This document shows, piece after piece, positions 1-5,096 of a stretch of 6,698 nt of DNA (positions are counted from its first letter, which is position 1; each line of letters opens with the position of its first letter). The notes beneath the pieces are model-generated. The model did not search any database, had not been told where the DNA came from, and worked only from the letters and a program-made list of their open reading frames with translations. Source of the stretch: JAHFUI01 sp041485905 (GTDB taxonomy: Bacteria; Acidobacteriota; Vicinamibacteria; Vicinamibacterales; CAVVIG01); assembly GCA_041485905.1 (NCBI GenBank), contig JBGPKK010000231.1, positions 1 to 6,698 of the forward strand, in the 5' to 3' direction. A program made the translations under genes and the position numbers.

Positions 1-138
1 ACCGGGCATTGGCTGATCGGCATGGGTCACGACCGAGCCACCTCGGTCCAATCCGCGATCGGCGACGCGATATTCCAAATTACCGGCAAGCGCTTCCGCG
101 ATCTGCCGTATAGCCGTCACGATCTCAGCTGGCGCTGA
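1..138 (+). CDS. C-terminal fragment of a xanthine dehydrogenase-family molybdopterin-binding subunit
   Basis: An open frame runs from the left edge to a TGA at 136-138 and encodes the last 45 residues of a larger protein. The segment contains AIGDAIFQITGKRFRDLP. This resembles the AIxNAIFxATGKRxRxLP signature near the C-terminus of the large molybdenum-cofactor subunit of xanthine dehydrogenase, CO dehydrogenase (CoxL) and isoquinoline oxidoreductase-type hydroxylases. Those enzymes hydroxylate N-heterocycles, aldehydes or CO with electrons passed through FeS and FAD partners. The catalytic part is outside the window, so the substrate cannot be named. It is the only gene on the plus strand and converges on the minus-strand operon, leaving 50 bp between the two stop codons. 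The family call rests on one short motif recalled from memory. Confidence 0.6.
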   Translation, partial: TGHWLIGMGHDRATSVQSAIGDAIFQITGKRFRDLPYSRHDLSWR

Positions 139-188
139 GACGCCGATTTCTCTGGTGCAGACCTCGATCTAGCCGACTGTCCGGTCAG
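139..188. other. 50-bp convergent intergenic spacer, no clear terminator
   Basis: This spacer separates the stop codons of the plus-strand molybdoenzyme fragment and the minus-strand membrane protein gene. The only symmetry I see is a 5-bp stem with a 6-nt loop, GACTG-TCCGGT-CAGTC, at 174-189 (approximate), just touching the stop of the minus-strand gene. It has no T-run on either strand, so I do not call it an intrinsic terminator. If transcripts end here the sequence does not show how. Confidence 0.3.
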
Positions 189-791
189 TCAACGTTTCCG
201 TCCCGTGACACCCAGTTGCACGGCGGTGCCGATCAGACCGAGCACGATCCACGCGATCGGCACCCATTGCGATCCTGATGCCGGCGTGAACGGATACAGG
301 ATCCACGTGTCGGGCGCCGACGCGGCCCGCGGTGCGCCGCGATCGACGAGCGCCAGCGCTCCGACGATGACGGTCCACGCACCGGTAAACGCGGTGCCGA
401 CGATGATGACGTAGCGCTGCAGCAGCAAGGCAGCGATGGTCCCCAGCACGACAAAGAGAATGGTGATCGCAACCGGCGGATCCGCTGCCGACAACTGGTT
501 CCACCCCACGTGCGCGACGAGCGCGCCGAGGCCGGCGCCGATAAGCGCGATCGCGACGAAATACGCAAAGAACAGCACGATCGAACCGATGACGCCGCCC
601 ACCAGCGCCGCCACCACCATGCCGCCCGCGTTACTGCCGGCCATCACGGAGCTGCCCATCCACGCGCCGAAGATGAAGCCGTAGATCGCCAGGTTGATTC
701 GGAACAACCGGTACCCGGCCAGGCACGCGATCGCGCCGCCGACGACGAGCGCGATCGCGATCGGGAGTTGATACGACGCAGGCAGCATCAC
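189..791 (-). CDS. Seven-helix membrane protein, TM198/DUF4203-like
   Basis: A 200-residue, highly hydrophobic protein of unknown function. Predicted membrane segments lie at about residues 8-28, 33-52, 57-75, 77-96, 107-124, 127-147 and 176-195, with a polar loop at about 150-175 and a basic tail (GRKR). The glycine-rich repeating helices and the GYRLFRINLAIYGFIFG stretch resemble the TMEM198/TM7S3-like (DUF4203) family. This is recalled similarity, not a search result. The gene begins 6 bp after the recR stop and is probably the last gene of the dnaX operon. Two starts are adjacent: GTG at 789-791 and ATG at 786-788. A GAGG in the recR tail sits at better spacing for the GTG, so I keep that start. 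No catalytic motif is visible, and co-transcription with recR does not by itself imply a DNA-repair role. Confidence 0.7.
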   Translation of the reverse strand: MMLPASYQLPIAIALVVGGAIACLAGYRLFRINLAIYGFIFGAWMGSSVMAGSNAGGMVVAALVGGVIGSIVLFFAYFVAIALIGAGLGALVAHVGWNQLSAADPPVAITILFVVLGTIAALLLQRYVIIVGTAFTGAWTVIVGALALVDRGAPRAASAPDTWILYPFTPASGSQWVPIAWIVLGLIGTAVQLGVTGRKR

Positions 792-797
792 GTGCGA

Positions 798-1394
798 TCA
801 GACCTCGCGCCGGCCTTCCATGGCCTTGTGCATGGTCACTTGGTCGGCGTACTCGAGATCGCTGCCGACCGGCACGCCCATCGCGATGCGGGTCACCTTG
901 ACGCCGAGCGGCTTGAGCAGGCGCGCCAGATAAATCGCCGTCGCCTCACCCTCGACGTTCGGGTTCGTGGCGAGAATCACTTCGCTGACGCCGTTCGATA
1001 TCCGCGCGAGCAGGCTCTTGATCTTCAGATCGTCGGGCCCGATCCCCTGCAGCGGCGACAGCGCACCCATCAGCACGTGGTACGTGCCCTTGAACTCGCG
1101 CGTCCTCTCGATGGCGGTCACGTTGGGCGGTTCTTCCACAACGCAGATGATTCGATGATCGCGGTCCGGGTTGCTGCAGAACGAGCAGGGATCGATCTCG
1201 GTGATGTTGTGGCAGATCGAGCAATACGTGACGTGGTCCTTGACGTCGCGCACGGCGTCGGCGAGGCGATCGGTGGTCTCGCGCGGCGTCTTGAGAAAGT
1301 GGAACGCGAGGCGCTGCGCCCCCTTGGGACCGATGCCGGGCAGGCGCTGAAGCTCTTCGATGAGGCGGAGCAGCGGGTCGGGAAGATGGCTCAC
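798..1394 (-). CDS. recR: Recombination mediator protein RecR
   Basis: RecR of 198 residues, the normal length for the family. With RecO (and RecF) it helps load RecA onto SSB-coated single-stranded DNA during gap repair and recombination. The family order is visible: an N-terminal helix-hairpin-helix with LPGIGPKGAQRLAFH at about 18-32, a four-cysteine zinc finger (C58, C61, C70, C73), then a Toprim domain at about 81-176. The Toprim part has the acidic VVEE at 85-88, the TNPNVEGEATA segment at 143-153, and GVPVGSDLEYAD at 173-184. The start is a GTG at 1392-1394 whose first bases overlap the ebfC stop as GTGA. Upstream Shine-Dalgarno is weak, so translation is probably coupled to ebfC. All signature residues are intact, and I have no serious alternative identity. 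Confidence 0.97.
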   Translation of the reverse strand: MSHLPDPLLRLIEELQRLPGIGPKGAQRLAFHFLKTPRETTDRLADAVRDVKDHVTYCSICHNITEIDPCSFCSNPDRDHRIICVVEEPPNVTAIERTREFKGTYHVLMGALSPLQGIGPDDLKIKSLLARISNGVSEVILATNPNVEGEATAIYLARLLKPLGVKVTRIAMGVPVGSDLEYADQVTMHKAMEGRREV

Positions 1395-1687
1395 AGTCCG
1401 GGGATCTTCAGGCCGCCCATCATGCCGCCCATTTTCTGCGCCATCTCCTCGTCCGCCTTGCGGTGGGCGTCGTTGATGGCGGCCACAATCAGATCCTGCA
1501 GCATCTCCACATCGTCTTTCGAGACGACTTCAGGATCGATCGTGAGCGACTGCAGCTGCTTCGAGCCGTTGACGATGACCGTGACCATGCCGCCGCCGGC
1601 GTTGCCCTCCACCTTCAGCTCCGCCATCTGCTTCTGCAGCTGATCCTGCATCTGCTGCGCCTGCTTCATCATCTGTTGGATGTTCAT
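1391..1687 (-). CDS. ebfC: YbaB/EbfC-family nucleoid-associated protein
   Basis: A 98-residue member of the YbaB/EbfC family, a small dimeric DNA-binding, nucleoid-associated protein usually encoded between dnaX and recR. The N-terminus (about 1-25) is a Met/Gln-rich amphipathic helix of the type MMKQAQQMQDQLQKQM. It is followed by the beta core VEGNAGGGMVTVIVNGSKQLQSLTIDPEVV at about 26-55, then a helix with DVEMLQDLIVAAINDAHRKADEEM, and a Met/Gly-rich tail. An AGAGG Shine-Dalgarno at 1692-1696 lies 4 nt before the ATG at 1685-1687. The stop overlaps the recR GTG. Length, domain order and synteny all match the family. Its precise role in this organism is unknown; in Borrelia the homologue binds DNA upstream of erp genes. 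Confidence 0.95.
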   Translation of the reverse strand: MNIQQMMKQAQQMQDQLQKQMAELKVEGNAGGGMVTVIVNGSKQLQSLTIDPEVVSKDDVEMLQDLIVAAINDAHRKADEEMAQKMGGMMGGLKIPGL

Positions 1688-1691
1688 GCAG

Positions 1692-1696
1692 CCTCT
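1692..1696 (-). promoter_or_regulatory. ebfC ribosome binding site
   Basis: AGAGG on the minus strand, 4 nt before the ebfC ATG. It is immediately adjacent to the base of the intercistronic stem, which could limit ribosome access or, alternatively, keep the site single-stranded. Confidence 0.6.
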
Positions 1697-1717
1697 GCCG
1701 GACCCAATAGGTCCGGC
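1697..1717 (-). promoter_or_regulatory. Perfect inverted repeat between dnaX and ebfC
   Basis: Seen directly: an 8-bp perfect stem GCCGGACC / GGTCCGGC with a 5-nt loop (TATTG on the minus strand). It fills most of the 35-bp gap between the dnaX stop and ebfC start, and its 3' arm ends exactly where the ebfC AGAGG Shine-Dalgarno begins. There is no T-tract, so it is not an intrinsic terminator. It could be an mRNA-stability or translation-tuning element, or one copy of a dispersed GC-rich palindrome (REP-like). The function is inference. Confidence 0.6.
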
Positions 1718-1722
1718 CTACT

Positions 1723-3363
1723 TCACATTTCTTCTACGTCACGGATTTCCGCCGGAAACACTTCGAGCAGCGCCTGGACGCCCGCGTCGGCCATGGCCTG
1801 CACGCGAAGCGCCGACTTCCTGGTGGCCGCCGCATCAGAATCGAAGGCCGCGGCGGGCGCCGGTGATGCCGCGTCGACCAGCACCGCCGTCACAGACACC
1901 TTGCTGCGGGCGATCGTCGCCGCGGTCGATTCGAGCCACGCACGGTTCTGCTCGAACGTGTCCCGCAACATGCGCTGGGTGGACGAAAACGTGAACGTGA
2001 CACGCTCGGCGCTCACCTCGATTTTCTGCGCCTGCGCGACGACCATGTTGTAGAACACGCTCTTCGCCTTTTTGATTTCGGCGAGAAATGCATCCTTAAA
2101 CCCTGTGTCGACGGTGGCAGGCGTCGCGCTGACGCCGGACGCCACGGGAGCTTTGGACGGCACGGGAGTCCTGGACGGCACGGGAATCTTGATCGACGCG
2201 CGCGGGGCCCCGGAAGAGCCGGGCGACGCTGATGCCGCACCGGCGATCAGATCCTCAATCGGCGTGAGCTTCCGCAGGTGAATCCATCGCAGCAACGCCA
2301 TTTCCAGGTGATACCGCGGCTGAGCGGCATTCCGGATGTCGAATTCGGCTTTGGTCAGCAGGTCGAACGCACGCAGCAGATCCTCGCGCGAGAACGACGC
2401 GCCAAGGTCCGTCAGCCGATCGCGCTCCCCTTCCCCCACAATCTCCGGATCGCTCGCACGTGCCGGATCGACGCTCAGCACGAGCAGGTCGCGCACGACA
2501 CGCGACAGCTCGCGGCAGACGAGACGCAGGTCGTACCCCATATCGACGGCGCGGGCCGCCAGCCCGAACGCCGCCGGCGCGTCTTCCTCTGCCACCGCCT
2601 GGACGGTGTCGAGCACGAGATCGCGCCCGACGAGACCGAGGACCGTGGCAATGTCGTCGGTCGTGATGGTCTTGCCGGTGAACGCGATGACCTGATCGAG
2701 CTTGCTCTGCGCGTCGCGCATGCTGCCTTCGGCGTCGCGCGCCACAAGCTGCAGGGCCGCGTCGCCGACGGCGATCTGCTCCGCATCGACGATCGTCCGA
2801 AGCTTGGCGGCAATCGCCTTGGTGCTGATGGTGCGGAGCTCGTACACCTGGGACCGCGAGAGCACCGTCTCTGGAATCTTCTCGATCTCCGTGGTCGCCA
2901 TCATGAAGATGACGTGGGGCGGCGGCTCCTCGATGGACTTGAGCAAGGCGTTGAACGACGGCGCCGACAACTGGTGCACTTCGTCGATGATGAAGATCTT
3001 GTAGCGGTTTCTGACCGGCACGATGGCCAGACCGGAAATGATCACGTCGCGGACGTTGTCAATCCCGGTGTGGGTCGCGGCATCGATCTCCAGGACGTCG
3101 ATGTCCCGCCCCTCAGCGATTTCGACGCATGCATCGCACTGGCCGCACGGGTCGGGCGTCGGTCCGTTGACGCAGCTCAACGCCCTCGCCAAAATCCGCG
3201 CCGTGGTCGTCTTGCCGACGCCACGAGGGCCCGCAAACACGAACGCCTGCGCGAGGCGCCCGCTCTTCAGCGCGTTCTGCAGCGTCCGCGTCACCCCCTC
3301 CTGGCCGACGACATCGTCGAACCGCTGCGGCCGCCATTTACGGGCGAGGACTTGGTAGGACAT
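1723..3363 (-). CDS. dnaX: DNA polymerase III subunit gamma/tau (DnaX)
   Basis: DnaX of 546 residues, the ATPase core of the clamp loader that places the beta clamp on primed DNA. The AAA+ region has the start MSYQVLARKWRP, Walker A GPRGVGKT (45-52), zinc-finger cysteines C64, C73, C76 and C79, Walker B IFIIDEVH (123-130), sensor 1 MATTE at about 155-159, and the sensor 2 region GSMRDA (213-218). The SRC motif reads LSRSQ at 168-172, with Ser in place of the usual Cys. A collar domain (about 235-372) follows, then a Pro/Ser/Ala linker (about 376-416) and a C-terminal domain (about 420-546) consistent with a tau-length product. I see no convincing slippery site for a shorter gamma form. No Shine-Dalgarno is visible before the ATG. 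The gene follows ffs and precedes ebfC-recR, matching a widely conserved order. Confidence 0.97.
   Translation of the reverse strand: MSYQVLARKWRPQRFDDVVGQEGVTRTLQNALKSGRLAQAFVFAGPRGVGKTTTARILARALSCVNGPTPDPCGQCDACVEIAEGRDIDVLEIDAATHTGIDNVRDVIISGLAIVPVRNRYKIFIIDEVHQLSAPSFNALLKSIEEPPPHVIFMMATTEIEKIPETVLSRSQVYELRTISTKAIAAKLRTIVDAEQIAVGDAALQLVARDAEGSMRDAQSKLDQVIAFTGKTITTDDIATVLGLVGRDLVLDTVQAVAEEDAPAAFGLAARAVDMGYDLRLVCRELSRVVRDLLVLSVDPARASDPEIVGEGERDRLTDLGASFSREDLLRAFDLLTKAEFDIRNAAQPRYHLEMALLRWIHLRKLTPIEDLIAGAASASPGSSGAPRASIKIPVPSRTPVPSKAPVASGVSATPATVDTGFKDAFLAEIKKAKSVFYNMVVAQAQKIEVSAERVTFTFSSTQRMLRDTFEQNRAWLESTAATIARSKVSVTAVLVDAASPAPAAAFDSDAAATRKSALRVQAMADAGVQALLEVFPAEIRDVEEM
2141..2194 (-). repeat. 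Three 18-bp tandem units inside dnaX linker
   Basis: Three imperfect in-frame 18-bp units (plus-strand form GGCACGGGAGTCCTGGAC, at 2141-2158, 2159-2176 and 2177-2194). They encode six-residue steps of the type PVPSRT/PVPSKA in the flexible linker at about DnaX residues 391-409. In-frame duplication in a disordered linker changes its length without harming either domain, so copy number may vary between relatives. Confidence 0.7.
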
Positions 3364-3371
3364 CAGAACAT
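3363..3371 (-). other. Two-codon upstream ORF overlapping the dnaX start
   Basis: On the minus strand the sequence ATGTTCTGATG contains ATG-TTC-TGA, and the A of its stop codon is the A of the dnaX ATG. Seen directly in the sequence, but such short ORFs arise by chance and no ribosome binding site precedes it. Any role in dnaX translation is speculative. Confidence 0.2.
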
Positions 3372-3399
3372 TTAAGATTGAAGATTTAAGATTTCAGAT
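3372..3399. repeat. AT-rich heptad tandem repeat in the dnaX leader
   Basis: Four 7-bp units in a row: TTAAGAT, TGAAGAT, TTAAGAT, TTCAGAT. The tract is strikingly AT-rich against its GC-rich surroundings and lies between ffs and the dnaX start, 8 bp upstream of the dnaX ATG. It occupies the place where a Shine-Dalgarno would be expected. It may be an unstructured ribosome standby tract or part of a dispersed intergenic repeat; neither is proven. Confidence 0.6.
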
Positions 3400-3407
3400 T
3401 GCGGACT

Positions 3408-3430
3408 TCACGGCGTCACGGCGTCACGGA
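3408..3430. repeat. 8-bp tandem repeat just downstream of ffs
   Basis: TCACGGCG occurs at 3408-3415 and 3416-3423, followed by a partial third unit TCACGGA at 3424-3430. The third unit coincides with the possible extended 3' strand of the SRP RNA helix. There is no T-run here, so no intrinsic terminator for ffs is evident. Confidence 0.5.
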
Positions 3431-3434
3431 CTGA

Positions 3435-3542
3435 ACCGCGGCCCGGAGTGGCTGCGGCACATTGCAGGATCTACTTAGCGCTGCTGCCTTCCGGCCCTGA
3501 CGCGGTTCGTAGGCTGAAATTGCACAGGTTCCGGACCGCGGT
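3435..3542 (-). ncRNA. ffs: Signal recognition particle 4.5S RNA (small bacterial type)
   Basis: The minus strand carries the hallmark domain IV sequence GTCAGGGCCGGAAGGCAGCA (within about 3480-3503). It has the GGAA tetraloop and the symmetric and asymmetric internal loops that bind the M domain of Ffh. SRP RNA with Ffh targets ribosomes making membrane proteins to FtsY. The ends pair as a long hairpin: CCGCGGTCCGGA (3530-3541) with TCCGGGCCGCGG (3436-3447), one G-U pair, closed by a further A-U. After a C/U mismatch the helix can continue, so the transcript may reach about 3553 at the 5' end and 3424 at the 3' end (about 130 nt). It lies between the membrane protein gene and dnaX, as in the scr-dnaX order of Bacillus. 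The identity is firm, the exact ends are not. Confidence 0.93.
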
Positions 3543-3559
3543 GCAATCCGCAAACAGGC

Positions 3560-3565
3560 AGTGTA
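3560..3565 (-). promoter_or_regulatory. Possible -10 element for ffs
   Basis: TACACT on the minus strand (4 of 6 to TATAAT) lies 7 nt upstream of base 3553, which is where the extended terminal helix of the SRP RNA would begin. The agreement of these two independent estimates is the main support. I see no convincing -35 hexamer at 16-18 bp, so this is tentative. The element overlaps the last bases before and after the upstream gene's stop. Confidence 0.35.
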
Positions 3566-4357
3566 CTACACGGGCACATGGGTCGCGAGGAGCAGATACT
3601 TCGCGAGCACCTCGCCGACGACCACCGTGAAAAAATCGACGTAGAGAATACCGGTGGCTGACTGCGTCGACCGAATCTTCGCCGTTTCCCACGTCAGGTA
3701 GGACAGCAGGGCCGGACCGCCGAGGCCGAACAGGACGCGCTGCCAGAAGAACACCCCGCTCACCGACATGATGTAGTGCCGGAAGCTTGGACCGAGGCCG
3801 GGCTGCCACGTCTCGATCGCCACCACAACCGCGGCGACGACGACCACCACGCGGGCAACCGTCGAGACGACGTGGACCTTGACGATCGACTGCAGGTGGG
3901 AGACCTGCATCGACGGAATCACCAGGTACCAGTGACCGAGAATCATCGCGGTCGAGGCGCCGCCGAGCAGCGCTGCCGAGCTGAGGAAGCTCGCGACCGT
4001 CAGGACAGTGAAATCGTTCGCGCCGCCGGAGTTGACCGCGATGGCCTGCGCTACGAGGGCCACCAGACCGCACACACAACCCACGGCGACGAGCGCCGGA
4101 CGAATGGACGCAAGCGCCCGTCCGACCGTCGCCCAATAGATCACGATCGCGACTTCTGACACGGCAAGCGAAGCCAAGGCGATGGTGCCGGACGTGGTCA
4201 GTGCATCGCCGGGACGGAGGGCGAAGGCGGCGGCAATGAGCGCCGCCGCCAGTCCCGCGTTAAACCGAAAGAACTTCACGCCCGCGTCGCGCGGGACGAC
4301 AACGAGCGTGAAGATGATGCCGAGGCCGAGGTGCGTGAGGAAGAGAAAGAGAATCAC
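3566..4357 (-). CDS. Unrecognised polytopic membrane protein
   Basis: A 263-residue protein I cannot assign to a family. Hydrophobic segments at about 1-21, 33-48, 54-75, 86-106, 116-140, 164-184, 200-222 and 235-257 suggest eight membrane helices. Several histidines lie in or at the edges of helices: H9, H142 in GHWYLVIPSM, H154, H162 and H194. These could ligate haem or metal or carry protons, but that is inference. The patch RSTQSATGILYVDFF at 229-243 is unusually polar for a membrane entry. Translation starts at a GTG (4355-4357) 7 bp after the sodA stop, with only a weak GGTCGG before it, so co-translation with sodA is likely. The gene ends 23 bp before the SRP RNA core. An uncharacterised redox or haem membrane protein is one possibility. 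Confidence 0.75.
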   Translation of the reverse strand: MILFLFLTHLGLGIIFTLVVVPRDAGVKFFRFNAGLAAALIAAAFALRPGDALTTSGTIALASLAVSEVAIVIYWATVGRALASIRPALVAVGCVCGLVALVAQAIAVNSGGANDFTVLTVASFLSSAALLGGASTAMILGHWYLVIPSMQVSHLQSIVKVHVVSTVARVVVVVAAVVVAIETWQPGLGPSFRHYIMSVSGVFFWQRVLFGLGGPALLSYLTWETAKIRSTQSATGILYVDFFTVVVGEVLAKYLLLATHVPV

Positions 4358-4364
4358 CCGACCG

Positions 4365-4964
4365 TCAGCGGAGCCTCTTGTTGATCTCTGCCCAGTTCAC
4401 GACGTTCCACCAGGCGGCGATGTAGTCGGGGCGACGATTCTGATACTTGAGGTAGTAGGCGTGTTCCCAGACGTCGATTCCGAACACAGGCTTCTTACCT
4501 TCCATCAGCGGACTGTCCTGATTGGCGGTGCTCTCGATCACCAGCTTGCCGCCCTGATCGATCACCCACGCCCAGCCGCTGCCGAAACGGCCGACGCCGG
4601 CTTTCGCGAGCTGCTCTTTGAACGCGTCGAATCCCCCAAACGAGGACTTGATCGCGTCCGCAATGGCGCCGGTCGGCTGGCCGCCGGCGTTGGGACCCAT
4701 GATCTGCCAGAACATCGAGTGGTTGGCGTGACCACCACCGTTGTTGCGCACCGCCGTCCGAATGTCTTCGGGAACCGTGTTGATGCTGCGTAGAAGATCC
4801 TCGACGGTCTTCGTCTGCAGGTCGGGATGCTTCTCGAGCGCCGCGTTCAGGTTGGTGATGTACGCCTGATGATGCTTTCCGTGGTGAATCTCCATCGTCT
4901 GCTTGTCGATGTGAGGTTCCAGCGCGTCAGGCGAGTACGAAAGAGACGGGAGCGTGTGAGCCAT
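4365..4964 (-). CDS. sodA: Superoxide dismutase, Mn type
   Basis: A 199-residue cytoplasmic Mn/Fe-family superoxide dismutase that converts superoxide to oxygen and hydrogen peroxide. The four metal ligands are in place: H27 in MEIHHGKHH, H82 in GGGHANHSMFW, and D164 and H168 in IDVWEHAYY. The GGGHANH segment together with Gln149 in TANQDSPLM is the arrangement typical of Mn-dependent enzymes, rather than the AAQxxNH pattern of Fe enzymes; metal use should still be treated as a prediction. No signal peptide is present. The ATG at 4962-4964 has a very good AAGGAGGA Shine-Dalgarno. It is followed 7 bp later by an unknown membrane protein and preceded by a leader with an inverted repeat. Gene names sodA and sodB are used loosely in this family. 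Confidence 0.95.
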   Translation of the reverse strand: MAHTLPSLSYSPDALEPHIDKQTMEIHHGKHHQAYITNLNAALEKHPDLQTKTVEDLLRSINTVPEDIRTAVRNNGGGHANHSMFWQIMGPNAGGQPTGAIADAIKSSFGGFDAFKEQLAKAGVGRFGSGWAWVIDQGGKLVIESTANQDSPLMEGKKPVFGIDVWEHAYYLKYQNRRPDYIAAWWNVVNWAEINKRLR

Positions 4965-4970
4965 CGAACG

Positions 4971-4978
4971 TCCTCCTT
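4971..4978 (-). promoter_or_regulatory. Strong Shine-Dalgarno of sodA
   Basis: AAGGAGGA on the minus strand, 6 nt before the sodA ATG, close to the ideal match and spacing. It is the clearest ribosome binding site in the window and fixes the start codon. Confidence 0.85.
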
Positions 4979-4983
4979 GTCGT

Positions 4984-5025
4984 CCTTCGACCGAGCTCAG
5001 GACGACCCTGAGCGAAGTCGTAAGG
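4984..5025. repeat. REP-like imperfect inverted repeat in the sodA leader
   Basis: Arm CCTTCGACCGAGCTCAGG at 4984-5001 is opposite arm CCTGAGCGAAGTCGTAAGG at 5007-5025, with a 5-nt loop. The inner GCTCAGG/CCTGAGC and outer CGAC/GTCG and CCTT/AAGG match; a 3-bp mismatch and one bulge break the stem. The pattern TTCGACnnnGCTCAGG...CCTGAGCGAAGTCGAAGG is one I recall as a dispersed palindrome in many environmental bacterial genomes (often mistranslated as FDRAQDDPERSR). The copy here is degraded. It ends 5 bp from the sodA Shine-Dalgarno. Confidence 0.65.
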
Positions 5026-5055
5026 GTCGGGCGGGTCGATCAGTAGAACCTGCGG

Positions 5056-5084
5056 ATCGTACTGCCGGGAGGCGATTCACGCAA
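5056..5084 (-). promoter_or_regulatory. Candidate sigma-70 promoter for sodA
   Basis: TTGCGT at 5079-5084 (-35, 3 of 6) and TACGAT at 5056-5061 (-10, 4 of 6) are separated by exactly 17 bp on the minus strand. The predicted start near 5049 would give a leader of about 85 nt that contains the inverted repeat at 4984-5025. Match quality is moderate, and chance hits of this kind are common. Confidence 0.4.
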
Positions 5085-5096
5085 GCTGGGCGGGAT

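Noticed and set aside
174..189. Short inverted repeat between convergent genes as a terminator
   Set aside because: Only a 5-bp stem and no T-run on either strand.
510..1643. Plus-strand open frame of 377 codons opposite recR and ebfC
   Set aside because: It is antisense to two intact, recognisable genes, is very rich in Arg, Asp, His and Ala as expected from the reverse frame of GC-rich genes, and shows no domain.
2062..2080. Possible programmed frameshift (AAAAAG) in dnaX for a gamma product
   Set aside because: The reading is ATC-AAA-AAG, so the heptamer is C-AAA-AAG and not the slippery A-AAA-AAG. The -1 frame has no stop for at least 50 codons, and no stimulatory stem is evident.
2278..3375. 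Plus-strand open frame of 365 codons opposite dnaX
   Set aside because: Its composition is that of a shadow of the dnaX codons; dnaX itself is fully supported by motifs.
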